From Kalaharituber pfeilii (Eukaryota; Ascomycota; Pezizomycetes; Pezizales; Pezizaceae): a stretch of DNA of 64,000 bases. Positions 1-11,663 of the stretch are shown one piece after another. The translations under genes and the position numbers were made by a program. How positions within the stretch are numbered: the first letter of the stretch is position 1; the number at the start of each line of letters is the position of its first letter. The notes below the pieces were generated by a model. It was not told the origin of the DNA, ran no database searches, and saw only the letters and a program-made list of their open reading frames with translations. Location: positions 124,001 through 188,000 of the forward strand of contig WHUZ01000018.1 in assembly GCA_015179045.1 (NCBI GenBank), written 5' to 3'.

Positions 1-162
1 TATCACCCGTCCTCCTCTTTTCCTTTCATTTTTCCACTTCCTTTCCAATTCCCAATTCAAAAGCAACTATCCAGGCTTATACAGTACGAAACACAAAATA
101 CATTATCAAAAACCTAAACAATAAAACCAAAAATAACGCAATTATCTTGCCGACATCCGGCT

Positions 163-3100
163 CTACTCCATCGCCCTCCTCACAAATGCCCCCACCTTCC
201 TCGCCCCCATCTCCAACATCATCGAAAAATGATTCACATTCTCCAACACCTCGACTTTCAACTTTCCTTCTCCGGGTATCAACCTCTCCCATCCATTCCC
301 CCCCAACTCCGTCCTATTCTCTAACAACCACCTCATCTCCCTCGGATCATCCTCTCTCAACTCCGGCCTCGGATCCCCCGGATTCTTACACACCCCGTCC
401 TTCGCCCAAATAATATGCGTCTGGGGCGCGGCCCCCGGGGTAAATGGTTGCGCTTGATACGCGTCCAGTGCGTCAACAAAGCTTAGGAAATGCGGAAACA
501 GCCATTCTGGCGGAGCCTTCTCTCCCGTCCCAAAGAGCCCGATCCCGTTGAGAAAGTCGAACAAACGAGGCGGGAGCTTTTCGAGGCCAATGGGGCAGGG
601 AGAGTCAAACATAATCAAGCGCTCGACTTTTTCGCCTTCACTCATCAGCTGCTGCGCGGCGTCAAAGGCGCAGATACCCCCGGCGGACCACCCCCCCAGG
701 TAGTAGGGTCCTTTTGGCTGGCGCCTACAGACTTCGGCAAGGTATAGTGGAGTAAGAAGGTTGATGTTCGGTGGGAGCTCGTGCGGGGTTTTCATGTATG
801 GGCAGTTCAGTCCGTAGACTGCCACATCGGAGCCAATTTTAGGGATCGGGGCATACGAGGTAGAAGACCCAGAACCATCGGGGAAGAGCCAGAGGATTTT
901 TTTGGCGGTCTTGGGGTTACCGGAGAGGAGGATGGAGGTTGCGTAGCGGGTGACAGGCTTTAAAAGGGGTGTAGGCAACGGAGACGGTGTAGGAGACTCT
1001 CCATACCCCGAGTCCGGAAGCGCAGGAACTTTAAGACGAGTAGAATGCGCAGATTTCGTAGCTGGCTTCAAACCTAGAGCGTCGGAAATTGAATTGAGCG
1101 TAGCATCCCCGAGCAGCAGATCAGAAGGTAGGTCAACGTTCAACTGTTCACGCAATCTCCCGAGAACGGTAAGTGCCAACAGTGAGTCCATCCCCAACTC
1201 CGCTAATCTTGAGGACCCCCCAATTTCGTCTGCCGGCACACCAATCTCCTCCGATAGCGTCTGCCGTATAATCGTAATGGTGCCATTATCATCGGCTTCG
1301 TCGGCGGTCGATGCGGTGGAATTGGCAGGCGTGGGTGAGTATCTGGAATCAGATACTGGCGAGGTTGTCCCATATCTAGTATGCTTTGGTAAGAGGTATT
1401 CAATTAATTCCCGAACCGTAGGATGGTCAACAAACAAGTTGGAGCCAACATCCAAATCCAGCTCCTCGCGGAGCCTGCCGGTGACTGTCAAGGAAAGCAA
1501 CGAATCGAGTCCAAAGTCTGCAAAGTTACTCTCATTTGAGAGCTCCGAGACTGCGACGCCGACCTCTTCCGCAATAATGGCAATTGCCTGCGAGGCAGTG
1601 CTTTGCCCGTTCGACTTGCCAGGCATTGGACTGACTGGTGGAGTGGGAGGTCGCTCCGTTTGGCGTGTGGGCTTTGTTACTGGGGCTTGAGATGAGGATA
1701 TTGGTGCAGAGATTTGCGCCCTGCTTCGTTGCGGAGGAAGCAATGAATCAAGAACCTGCCGCGGTACCCCTTGGAACTAGTAACCGTCAGTGTGTTGTTT
1801 GGAATGATGTCAAGCAATTGGATCCTCACCTTAACACCCTTATACACTGCCGCAATTGCATCATCCTCGAAAATATACACATCCCCTCCAAACATCGTTC
1901 CCGTCAAATTCTGCATTCTTACATAAGTCTGGTAGGTTTTCTCCCTCGAGAATCTAGTCGCGCATCTCATTGATTCCCAGCCATGATTTATAAACACTTG
2001 ACTCTTCGAATCAACTGCATCATTCGCATTCATTACGAACCCAGAAATATGGCCCAAGCTATCAATCCAGTACGGGCTGAAATAGAACGTTCCGTCTTGC
2101 TTGGTGGTTTGAAACACTACCTTCGCAGTAGCCTCATACTGAGAGCTATCCAAAATGACATAATCCATTCCACGATACCTCTTATCATAGTCAACCAACG
2201 CGCCGAACAACTTGTACGCCATCCCGCGGTGCATTTTGTGGCTTTGTCCGTCTTCAACGCCTTTCTTTAGCTTCTCGATCTGAGATTTGATGAGATATTC
2301 ATTGCGCTTCCACTTCCTCAACCAGGAGCTGCTATCTCCGTATTTGACGGTGCAGCTTGCGTGGTCAGCAATTTTCTTTCCCTCTGAAGTGACGGTATAA
2401 AGTTTGACGCGGACACGGTTGGTAGCCCAGTCGGCTTCGCCCGATGCTCGGAATAACTGCTTTCCATTTCCGTGCGCGATGATGGGTTTTTCTACAGTCA
2501 TTTCGCACACGTCCATGCCCGAAGTGCCTGGATCATGTTTGGAGGAAATAGTGAGAAGATGGTCAGCTAAGGTGAGTGCTATGTCGGCATAGAGTGACTG
2601 GACAAGATTAGCAACTCTTCTTTAAAGGGGATTGTTTTGTATGACTCACCGATGGGCAAAGAGCTGCACCATTAACCTTATGTCCTTGTATCACGCCACT
2701 TAATTCAGGATCGGAGAGGTCAGATTCGATGATTATTGAAGCCTTTGTGGGATCAAAATGCTCTTCTATCACTCTCTGCACGGCAGTAGTTGACAAGGTT
2801 GATGCGGATGGTTCCGGGGCCTTCGGAGCGATAGCAGTAGGAGGGGACCCTTTTGTTAAACACCAGTCATGAACGTACTGAATCCAGTGATTTTTATAAT
2901 CCCAGGAATATGCAGGAAGCTTCACCACCTGGTGGCATGACTCAAAATCCCGATGATATTCATCCCATTTAATCTCGACTCCCGCATTATGGAGTGACGC
3001 CAGGGTCCCTACCAAAATCTGCCAAGTATCTTCTTGACGTTTAAGGGAGGGCAATGCCATTATGGATGTGCCGAGAATACTTTTGATCATGCCAGCGCAG

Positions 3101-6100
3101 ACTGGGTGAGATCCAATTTCTATCCATATCGTACTGTTTTCAATCGCCTTGGTTTCAACAGCCGATTGGATGCCGCCATAAAAGTTAACAGTCTCACGGC
3201 AAGCGCGGACAAGATAGCTTGGACCAAGCATATCGGAGTCTGTGTTGACCACGTTGGATAACAACGGAGAGATGACGGGGATAGAGGGCCTATGGAAGGT
3301 AACTCCGCGTGCTGCTTTTTCGAAGGAATCAAGAATAGGTTCAACTTGAGCAGAGTGGAATGCGAAAGGGACTTTGAGCTTGATACATTTGAATCCTCGG
3401 TCGGAAAGCTTTTTTTGCAACGAATCAATGTCGTTGCTAGTCCCGCTAATCACAGTTTCCTCCGGGGCATTAATACAGGCAATTTCACACGGAGAGTTTT
3501 GCAAATAGCTGTCAATTGCCTCCACTGATGCCTTAGTAGCAAGCATTGCATGCGTCCCTGCGGAACATGCCTCCTGGAGCAACTGTGCTCGCTTTCCAGT
3601 GAGGTAGATGGCATCGCTAGTCGAGAGTACTCCTGCAACATTCAGTGCGGCATACTCTCCCAAGCTGTGGCCAACCACAGCAGTAGGTTTAACTCCCCAC
3701 AGTGCCCACAACCTAGCGAGTGCTATCTGCATACATGTAGTACCCAGTTGTGCTACAAGCGGACTGACATCCTCAAGTTGAGTAATCGTGCCGTCAATAA
3801 GCGGAGTTATAGATGGGAATCCCAGGCCTTTGCCGATAGCATCGAATCGTTGGATATCATTCCGAAACTGAGAGAAGCTTTCGTAAAGCTGCTTACCCAT
3901 GGACAGGTACAGCGCACCCTGACCAGTAAAGGCAAATGCGACATAAGGATGTTTGGCTGGAATTGGGGTGAATTTTTCTTTGGATAATGCTGCTTCTAGT
4001 CCCTCCTTGATATGCTTTAGAGTAGATCCGCTGACTGTGACTCTGTGATTATGGTGCATGCGGCGAGCTGTTGTGGTATAAGAAAGCGACGGTAAAGACA
4101 TCGAAGATTCCTTCTCTCCGATAAACGAGGCAAGTGCTGCAACATTATCTTTGAGCGACCGGATAGACTTTGCAGAAATGGTGACGACCTGGGCTGACCG
4201 AGGGTCTGGCTTTGCGGAGATAGGTTCAGGTAATGGGGCATCTTCCATGAGCAAGGCTGTATTTCCTCCGGCGGCACTAAAATTGTTCATGAAAACTCTT
4301 CGCTTTTCGCCTCCTTTGCGATGCCATGGGGTCGGTTTCAATGCAATATGGATATTCTGCTCTTTCAGGTCTGTTGGAAAATTGCGATTGATCTTGGTCT
4401 TGATTCCCGGATGAGGAGGGATTTCATTCTTCTGCATCATCATGAGCACCTTCACCATTGATGTGACACCAGATGCCGATTCAGCATGTCCGACATTTGC
4501 TTTCGCTGAGCCCAGATGCAGCGATTGATGGCTCGCACGCTTTCGCTTAGGAGGAGAGAATATGTCCAAGACCGATTTCATTTCAACGGCATCACCAGCT
4601 TGAGTACCGGTACCATGCATTTCGATATAGCTCACGTCCAGCGGATCAATACCCGCTTCATTCAACAGCTTATCAAAGATGTATGCTTGGGCACCAACGT
4701 GAGGGCGGGTCATGGAAACTGCTTCTGCAGAGTGATTGGTACAAGCTCCGAGAATCACACCATAGATTGGATCATTGTCTGCGACGGCATCCTCGTATCG
4801 CTTCATGACTATTGTTCCGACGGCATCGGCACGGCAGTAACCATCCGCGGCATCATCGAACGTATTGCAGTTGCCGGTTCGGGACAAGAAATGACCCCGG
4901 TCAAGTCCTGCGAAATTGTCTGGATTAGTTAAGACGTTTGTACCACCGGCTATCGCTGTGTCGCAGTCATTCCTCCACAGTGCGTTGCACGCCGAATGAA
5001 TGGCTGCAAAACTGGAGGAACATGCGGTGTCTATGCTTAAACTCGGTCCGCTGAATTTAAAGTGGTAGTTGATGCGACCTGGAGTGAAAGCTCTATTACC
5101 CCCGGGAATGAAATAAGTGTCGACATTTTGACCGCTGTTAACCTCTCGCCAGTCATCACTGGTCATTCCGTAAAAGATGCCCACTCGATCGCACTGTGTA
5201 GACGGGGTTCGGTTGGGTACAACACCAGCCATCTCCAATGCTTCATAGGCAGTCAACAACGCAAGCCGCTGTCCGGGATCTGTATTGTCCGCCTCGCGAG
5301 GAGACATGTTGAAGAATCTTGCATCAAAGAGTCCAGGTTGTTCAATCCAGCAACCATGAATGATTTGACTTGTGTTCTTCTTTTTTCCAGTAGGATCATA
5401 GTAGAGTTTGTAGTCAAACCGATCTGCGGGCACCACCCTGTGCACATCAAGCCCCTTGTGTAGCAGCTCCCAAAAGAGGTCTGGACTAGCAGCGTCCGGA
5501 AATCTGCCAGAATATCCGATAATGGCTATTTTCGATCGCTCGGGCCTACCGGGGGAGGGTAAGGGAGGCGGGATATTAATGCCGTTGATGGCTGATTCAA
5601 CAGTCACCTTTATCTTTGGGTCTTGTGAGAGTAAGGAGACAAGGCTTTGTGAAGCGTTCGTTGCGACTGGGAAAATAGTACAATTGTGTATTCTGGCTTT
5701 CTCAAGCGCAGTCTTGCAAGATTCCGTGACTTTGGCGAATCGAATGGGCTCAATCAACATTTCTCTAACGGCTGTTCGAAGAAGAGTCCCATAGGTAATG
5801 GAATCAGTGACGATAGCCCCAGTGGAGTTTTCAAATACTTTGATACCCGACACGGGTGAGTCGAGAAGCTCCTTTGAGCACGAGTCCAAAATAGCGTCGA
5901 CATCAGCTGTGGTGTAAAATTGAGAGGCATGATAAGGAGCATAAACAGAAACCTTGACCAGCTTCAAGTCGGAAAAAGAAGGTGAGTGAAGCAGCTGATC
6001 TAGGATAGCAGGGGATCCGCTGATTGTAACGTTGTTGGCGTTGATGACACTCAAGTAAGGATGACAAGGTGGTGGAAGACCCTGCCGTTGGTTAGCATCA

Positions 6101-6778
6101 TGTTAGAGCCTGGGCAATCAATAGGGACTTACTGTGGATTCACAGAAAGCTTTGATAGCATTACGAGCATGTTGCTCCTGTAAGCTCACCACGACCGACC
6201 AGGATGAAGATGCAGCATGAGTCTCCTGTTCAACCAAATTTCTCGCATCGATTGTGCGCAGCCCGGTCCTAAAGGCAACTAGTACGGCTTCCACAGCTGC
6301 TGGAACAAGCTCCACGACAGTTCGTGCAGCGCTAATGGCAGCGGCTGCAAGGAGACCTGTACAGAGTCCAATAGCATAACTTGACGCAGCATCGGGATAC
6401 GTTCTCGAGCCCTCCCCGAAGTAACTGCATGCTCAGTTTGGATTAGCTCCTGCGCCAACGAAGGTCATAGAATGTGACATACCCGATGAAGCAAGCAAGC
6501 TGATGGAGGCAGACAAGGCAGCTTTCGAGAGCCGGGTTAGGATGCTTGTATTTCCGATATCTCGACAGAAGCTCAATCAAGCTTATGAAGCGCGGAAACA
6601 GATCTCTATGTGATGTTGGCAGCCGTCCGATTTCCAACCGCAATGCATAGGTAGCTCGCTCAACGAAAGACGTCAAAATGGGGTTATTTTGGATGTGCAG
6701 AAGCCTGAACAGGCCGTCATCAAAGCTTGTCGTTTGGTCGCCAAACACAAAGATGCGGGTATCAATTGACGGTCCCAT
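163..6778 (-). CDS. Non-reducing polyketide synthase, SAT-KS-MAT-PT-ACP-ACP-TE
   Basis: Iterative type I NR-PKS of 2133 aa that builds an aromatic polyketide from acyl and malonyl units. Exons on the minus strand: 6778-6483, 6424-6133, 6081-2650, 2597-1830, 1776-163; all four introns (51-58 nt) are GT-AG and keep frame. Domains and residues seen: SAT (about 1-340) with GLCTG Cys120 and His247; KS (about 378-805) with DTACSSS Cys550, His685 and His728; MAT (about 907-1215) with GHSLG Ser1002 and His1105; PT (about 1300-1600) with His1330 in GHKVNG and Asp1519 in WIDSLGH; ACP1 Ser1688; ACP2 Ser1794; TE with GWSAGG Ser1960 and His2112. All key residues are present, so the enzyme should work. The tandem ACP plus terminal TE is known from naphthopyrone, melanin-precursor and nor-toralactone synthases, where the TE acts as a Claisen cyclase. 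The product class is inferred; a PT/KS phylogeny would fix it. Confidence 0.96.
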
Positions 6779-8671
6779 GGAGAATGGGATGGATGAAGGA
6801 GCGCGGTGAAAGGTTGAAGAGTCGCAGAATGGGGGGAGAGTCTATGGAGAAGAAAGTCCGATTGGGGGGCGGTGATCGATGCCATAATATAAGCAATATG
6901 CATCCCCTGAGCGTGGGGCAAGGGAGCCAGGTGTGTTCACATGCACACTCGGCAAGTGTAACGCGAGCAGAGCTATTTTGAGGTCGATGTGTCAGACAAA
7001 GCGGAACAGACGAAGTGCTCACCTCAGAAGGCGGGCTTTGTCATTGCCGCAATGACGTGACGATGCTATGAGTAGCATAAGGGTCTTTCTGGGGGGGGGG
7101 GGGAGGGGGGAGGGCTACGAGCGATCGACTGCACAGAATTTCCATGTGGCTCCTTCGCAGTTATTCACCTGCGATGGGGCTGCCACTGCTTGTGACACCG
7201 CGCAGACGACGAGCGGGCGAGTGAGGTGAATGGCTGGCCTGAGGGCTGCGGCGCGGGGCAGCGAGCAGGACACTCATGCTTTGCTTGCGGGGGGGCAGAC
7301 AAGCACTTCGCGAGGCACAACGACCATGCGAGGGCCTGGAATCGGCCCCCTGGTTGACGCCGTGCTCAGCCATGCTATCATAACTCCTGCAACTCGTTCT
7401 CGCCTATCGGCCCCCAAGCGTCCGGCTGCAGATGTGGAGGGCGCTGTAAGCAGCCCCAGCCACGTCTCGGGGGCAGCGGCGCAGCGGCGCAGAGTGCGTG
7501 TGGCCGAGGCGTTTGGACTAATGACGAGTGGTCTCTGGACTGGGTGGCGATGTGCGTTCAACTGGGGAGCAAGGACGAATGCGGCCAAGCGGCCAAGCGG
7601 CCAAGCGGCCAAGCGGCCAAGCGGCCAAGCGGCCAAGCGGCCAAGCGGCCTCGCGGGACCGAGGCAGCCCGCCCGGCCTGCTGCGCCTGTGCGGAAAAGC
7701 GCGCCCTCGCGCTGCCCAACTGGAGCGATGCTTGGCGCTCGAGCCGTCTATGTGGCCTGTCGACGAGCTGCCCGTTCCTGCCTGTCCTCGTACCCAGCTC
7801 CTGCCTCCTGCCCACCCTCCAAGCCCCCCACAATGGCTCTGTTCCACGGCCACCGCCCCCTGAGCCCAGAGCCCAAACCTTCTCTTCCCTTTCCAACCTT
7901 CTTTGCCCCACCATGCTCGTTCAGGCGACGATTTGAAAGACTTGCACTGGACTACTCAGCCCTCTGACATGTTGCACGAGGCTTCGGAGATATCTCACTC
8001 TGTCTCCGGTATGTCCCAAACGCATTTCTGCCTTCGCAAGCTAAACATTACTATAGCTGTCCGCCTCTTACCAAGGTCATATACACCTCCAAGATGTCAG
8101 ATCCCCCCCCCCGGAATTCTAATTCAAGAACGCATGCATCCTTCGATACCCGGAAGCGGTGTCGCTTCCCGCCAGCAGCCGAGCTCGATGAGGTAGGCTA
8201 AACCTCAGGAAGCAAGTCCGTGTAAAGACACTGATACAAATTTTGCTGCTGGGCCCTGGGACAAGAAGGTCGGACCTTGCAAATATGGCCCTGTCCCAGA
8301 GACATTTCGGAATGCTGCTTCAGTTGTCATGTGAAGCTCGATTCCCGGATATTGCAACTGCCACATATCGGCGTTGCTGGGATTACAATCAATTGAATCC
8401 GGTGCTCTTGACATGTTCGTTGGGTGCACTTTTTTTACATGTGAACAGAGGAACATTTTTTTGCTCTTTAGGGATACTCTAAATTGGTACTGAATACAAG
8501 ACTTTAGAAAGACACCCATACAACTCGCCTACGGTAACAACACCTCGCAGAATTCCCAAAACCATCCACAGCTCACTGTACACCGGTACCTTGCAGCCTG
8601 ATCCTACACATCTACCAAACCGCCGGAGAGTGGTGTATGCAGTCCCCCTTTTGATATGTAAAAGCCTTCGT
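6779..8671. other. PKS upstream region with GC-rich low-complexity island
   Basis: No gene recognised. The stretch holds the PKS promoter, a G-run near 7090-7115, and a GC-rich island (about 7160-7970) open in several frames at once because of simple-sequence composition. I see no protein family in any of those frames. Confidence 0.5.
7582..7650. repeat. 8-bp tandem repeat (AAGCGGCC), about 8.6 copies
   Basis: The octamer AAGCGGCC repeats without interruption. Because 8 is not a multiple of 3, every frame reads the same 8-residue peptide period, which explains the overlapping open frames on both strands here. This argues against real coding. Confidence 0.95.
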
Positions 8672-9332
8672 TCAATATACTTTCCCGTCCTTGACAATCT
8701 CCTCAATCCATCCAATTGTCATCCTGCACCAGATTCATGTGAGCACATAGTCGTTAATCGCATCTACAACAGTATCATATACTCGACCGAGGGATAATCG
8801 GGTTTCCTGCTTACCTTGACCTTTTGGTATCAGCGAAGTTCTCATGATCCGGAGTGACCTTCTGCATGAAGAAAGGATCTTTTTTCATATTGATGAAATC
8901 TTGTACATCATGGAAGCAAATACTGATCATAGCATCATAATCTGCTACATTGGAAAATTGATGGTCCCCTGTCAGTTGATCCATGAGGGCACGGGTTGCA
9001 TCTGTATTATGGGACTAGAGCCACACTCCCTTGTGCAACCGGTTAGCAGCAGTCAGAGCAGATGATCAGCACTCGAAAAATATAAAGCCGGTGACGGAGT
9101 GAGTGATTGTTACGCCGCTGCAGGGACTTGGAACAAGGAAAAATAGGCTCACGATAGAGTAAGAGACAATTCCATATTTCTCCATCAACCCCTTGATAAG
9201 AGGGCCATGAACATTCGTCAAATAGTCATGATATTGTTCTTCGCTGAGGCCCAACTTGCGATAACCACAAATAGACAGGCAAAAGAGCCTTTTTTTTCCG
9301 TTCTCGGCAACCTGAGGCACAGTCATTGTCAT
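8672..9332 (-). CDS. EthD-domain protein, AurZ/TpcK-like (putative dehydratase or decarboxylase)
   Basis: Small EthD-fold protein of 143 aa. Exons: 9332-9153, 9014-8815, 8723-8672; introns of 138 and 91 nt have GT-AG borders, and the first contains a CTGCTAAC branch site. Frame is kept through all three exons. Visible family features: the YRKLGLSEEQYHDYL helix, NVHGPLI with its His, the KYGIVSYSI strand, then DHENFADTKRSR and the MTIGWIEEIV strand near the end. Two close ATGs exist (9332 and 9326); I chose the upstream one. Related small EthD proteins in fungal clusters act as dehydratases (aurofusarin pathway) or decarboxylases (tpcK/emodin-type pathways). Its position next to an NR-PKS suggests a role just after PKS release, such as loss of water from a hemiketal naphthopyrone. 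That role is inferred from neighbours and family. Confidence 0.85.
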
Positions 9333-10530
9333 GGACAGAAGGTGGCAGCTGACTGAACGAACGTAAGCGAAACTGTAAATTGGATCATGAGATATCAGCT
9401 TAATCTGAGTTGCCCAGAACCTCTCGCCGATAAGGAGCAAAAGAAGCATTATACCTGTTGGTGCTACAAACTTCAGGGTCGGTAGTGCCGTAGAGAGTGG
9501 AGGATGACTTGGAGATGTTAATAGTGGATGGTATCGACTCTGATGGAATATATATCCGAGCTATGATATCAAGCAAACATCACACTACATATAAGGTTAC
9601 TTAATGCTGTGCGTCCGTTATTTCTCACCAATAATGTTAGCCTATTACTAACAAAGTTCAGGCTGCTTTCTGCGCCCGGTGAAGCATTACGTTAGGCTGC
9701 ACAACGCCACTGGAGCACAAACTAAGCGTGAATATGGTACTCCCACACGATTCGTTGAAACATGTGTTTATTCACATTTGTCGCGCCGAAGAAAAATGGC
9801 GTTCTGGTGCTGGAATCGTGCCGTGGAAGCAACATGGCGTGCTATGTTCACCAGTCACCACGCTACATTCTTATTAAATTCATCAGCAGCAGCTGGTCGA
9901 TGTATGCCTGAGATATCCGTCTCTATCCGACATTTTAATATAACTCCCCGGTCATTCCATACAATGGTTAAACTATAGATGCATCTGGTCGTAGGAAGCA
10001 GGTGAATACTTCGCCAACGATCTGGAATGCTTCACCACTCATTGATGCGAACCGAGGTTTGCCGGAATGTCTCCATCCAGTCACTTTTCTGACTGGATGG
10101 AAGTAGGGATAAAAGGCGCTAGCCAGATATATATCTAAAGCATCGCCGGAATGTCTCCATCCAGTCACTTTTCTGACTGGATGGAGGTAGGGATAAAAGG
10201 CGCTAGCCAGATATATATTTAAAGCATCCGCTAATCTACTAGTACATACAACCCATGTTCACACCCATGTTCACATCGGTATCCACCACGCCACCAGACC
10301 ACCTAATCCAGTACTTGGGTATCTACTTCAGTATCCTCTTGAACTATCCTACGTGACTGCAGAACAATCACATCCTGAGTGTGATTATCTGCACTATCAT
10401 CACACTCCTGAATTTCATGATCTTCCGGCATTTCAGTCACTTTTCACTGTGAGTGCAGAATTCGCCGTGAGTGCAGAATAATAACATTCTGAGTATGATT
10501 TTCAGCAATATTATCATGTTCTTGGATAGC

Positions 10531-10829
10531 TCACCGTTTAGCTAACTCAGCTTCAGCCACTTCGGCACCAGTAGGCCCACGAGTAGTACCTTTTGTCTTT
10601 GGATTATGTGAGGTTGGAATACTAGATGCTGTTCGAAACTGGGTCCGGAAGCTTGGTTCTGGAGAAGGTAAAATTGTAGTTGGGAAAGTGGGAGTTTTCC
10701 AACAAGTTTGCAATGCTTGAACAGTTTGTTGAAACTCTCGAACTTGATGTGCTACTATATGAGCAGGTTCCGGATAATCAAATGGATTTTCTACATCGCC
10801 ATAGCCCACAGGGCGGCACGCGATTAAGG

Positions 10830-10866
<37 letters not shown>

Positions 10867-10930
10867 TTTCTGCCATCTCATGGGTATGCTCAAGTTGCTT
10901 TACTCCTATAAACCATTCCTTTTGAACGCT
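10531..10930 (-). pseudogene. Transposase-like C-terminal fragment (outer MULE)
   Basis: Minus-strand open frame ending at 10531 with a Pro/Ser/Thr-rich tail and a final GAEVAEAELAKR segment. The frame is broken near 10793-10862 by a hairpin-poly(A) insertion; the same reading frame resumes on the far side (HEMAEN joining PFDYPEP), so the insertion hit an existing coding sequence. I assign it to the MULE transposase only from its position inside the element. Confidence 0.45.
10793..10862 (+). mobile_element. Hairpin-poly(A) insertion, family A
   Basis: About 37 bp ending in GGCGGCACGCGATTAAGG plus a long poly(A). Flanked by the direct repeat GGATTTTCT (10784-10792 and 10863-10871). The outer stem reads ATCGCC...GCGAT in this copy. 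Confidence 0.85.
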
Positions 10931-11037
10931 ACCTTTGCTGGTCTTTTCTACCTTCTGTAGGAATATATATACCTCCCATTTGCAGCCAAGGTGTCGATGC
11001 TACCTCAATAGTTAATATCCAAACTAAATAGATATAT

Positions 11038-11361
11038 TTATAATTGACTTACCAAGGCCTGGCGTTGACGAAGCTTTTTTCTAGAGTCAGTCTTGCTCAT
11101 ACCATCACTAGCTTTATATTCCTTTTGGGTCACAGCAGTGGCTGTTAAACTATAGCGATCGCGAGGAGCATCACCATAGTGGACACATCTATAGCGGATT
11201 CTTCCACATTGCTCTGAGCCACTTGCTACCGAAATCAAGAAGCCTTGAGAAAAGGCATAAGCCTGTAAACGGGTTTTCGCAGCACTGGGGTTTAGCCCAT
11301 ATGGATTTACTTCTATTTTTGCGTACTTGTACTTTGTTTTGATGTAACTAGACTTCGCCAT
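11038..11361 (-). pseudogene. FAR1/MULE-type N-terminal domain fragment
   Basis: 107-residue open frame on the minus strand. The segment LQAYAFSQGF and the later RIRYRCVHYGD resemble the N-terminal zinc-binding (FAR1-like) region of fungal MULE transposases. Its apparent ATG lies inside the adjacent hairpin-poly(A) insertion (11353-11406), so the true 5' end is lost. No downstream catalytic domain follows, so it is treated as a relic of the outer element. Confidence 0.5.
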
Positions 11362-11406
11362 AGCCCATAGGGCGGCACGCGAGTAATGATATGAAAAAAA
11401 AAAAAA
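11353..11406 (+). mobile_element. Hairpin-poly(A) insertion, family A
   Basis: TTCGCCATAGCCCATAGGGC, then GGCACGCGAGTAATGATATG and poly(A). It matches the 3' terminus of the LINE at 59586-59870. No clear target duplication was found. Confidence 0.75.
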
Positions 11407-11532
11407 ATTTCACCCTTCTCAGGCTTTTTTAAATATGCAGCCGGCATAGCAGCAATGATTTCGCGGGCATGGAGAAGAGATACAGACATTGAAAAGAGAT
11501 GATTGGAGCCGAGATAGTGTAAGGCGAGGCTT

Positions 11533-11660
11533 TAGGCGAGGTTGTATGAAGCGAGGTTCTATGAGGCAAGGTTCTATGAGGCGAGGTTCTATGAGGCAAG
11601 GTTCTATGAGGCGAGGTTCTATGAGGTGAGGTTCTATGAGGCGAGGTTGTATGAGACGAG
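11533..11660. repeat. 15-bp tandem repeat (GCGAGGTTCTATGAG)
   Basis: About 8 imperfect copies, alternating between GGCGAGG and GGCAAGG versions. It lies directly left of the nested MULE-like element, whose target duplication GACGAGGTG falls at the repeat's edge. The in-frame 5-residue period (YEARF) is a repeat artefact. Confidence 0.9.
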
Positions 11661-11663
11661 GTG

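Noticed and set aside
950..1690. 246-codon plus-strand frame opposite the PKS ACP region
   Set aside because: Antisense shadow of a gene with clear ACP motifs on the other strand.
7161..7967. Overlapping open frames on both strands (up to 245 codons)
   Set aside because: Caused by GC-rich low-complexity sequence and the octamer repeat; no domain, no splice pattern, and several frames are equally open.
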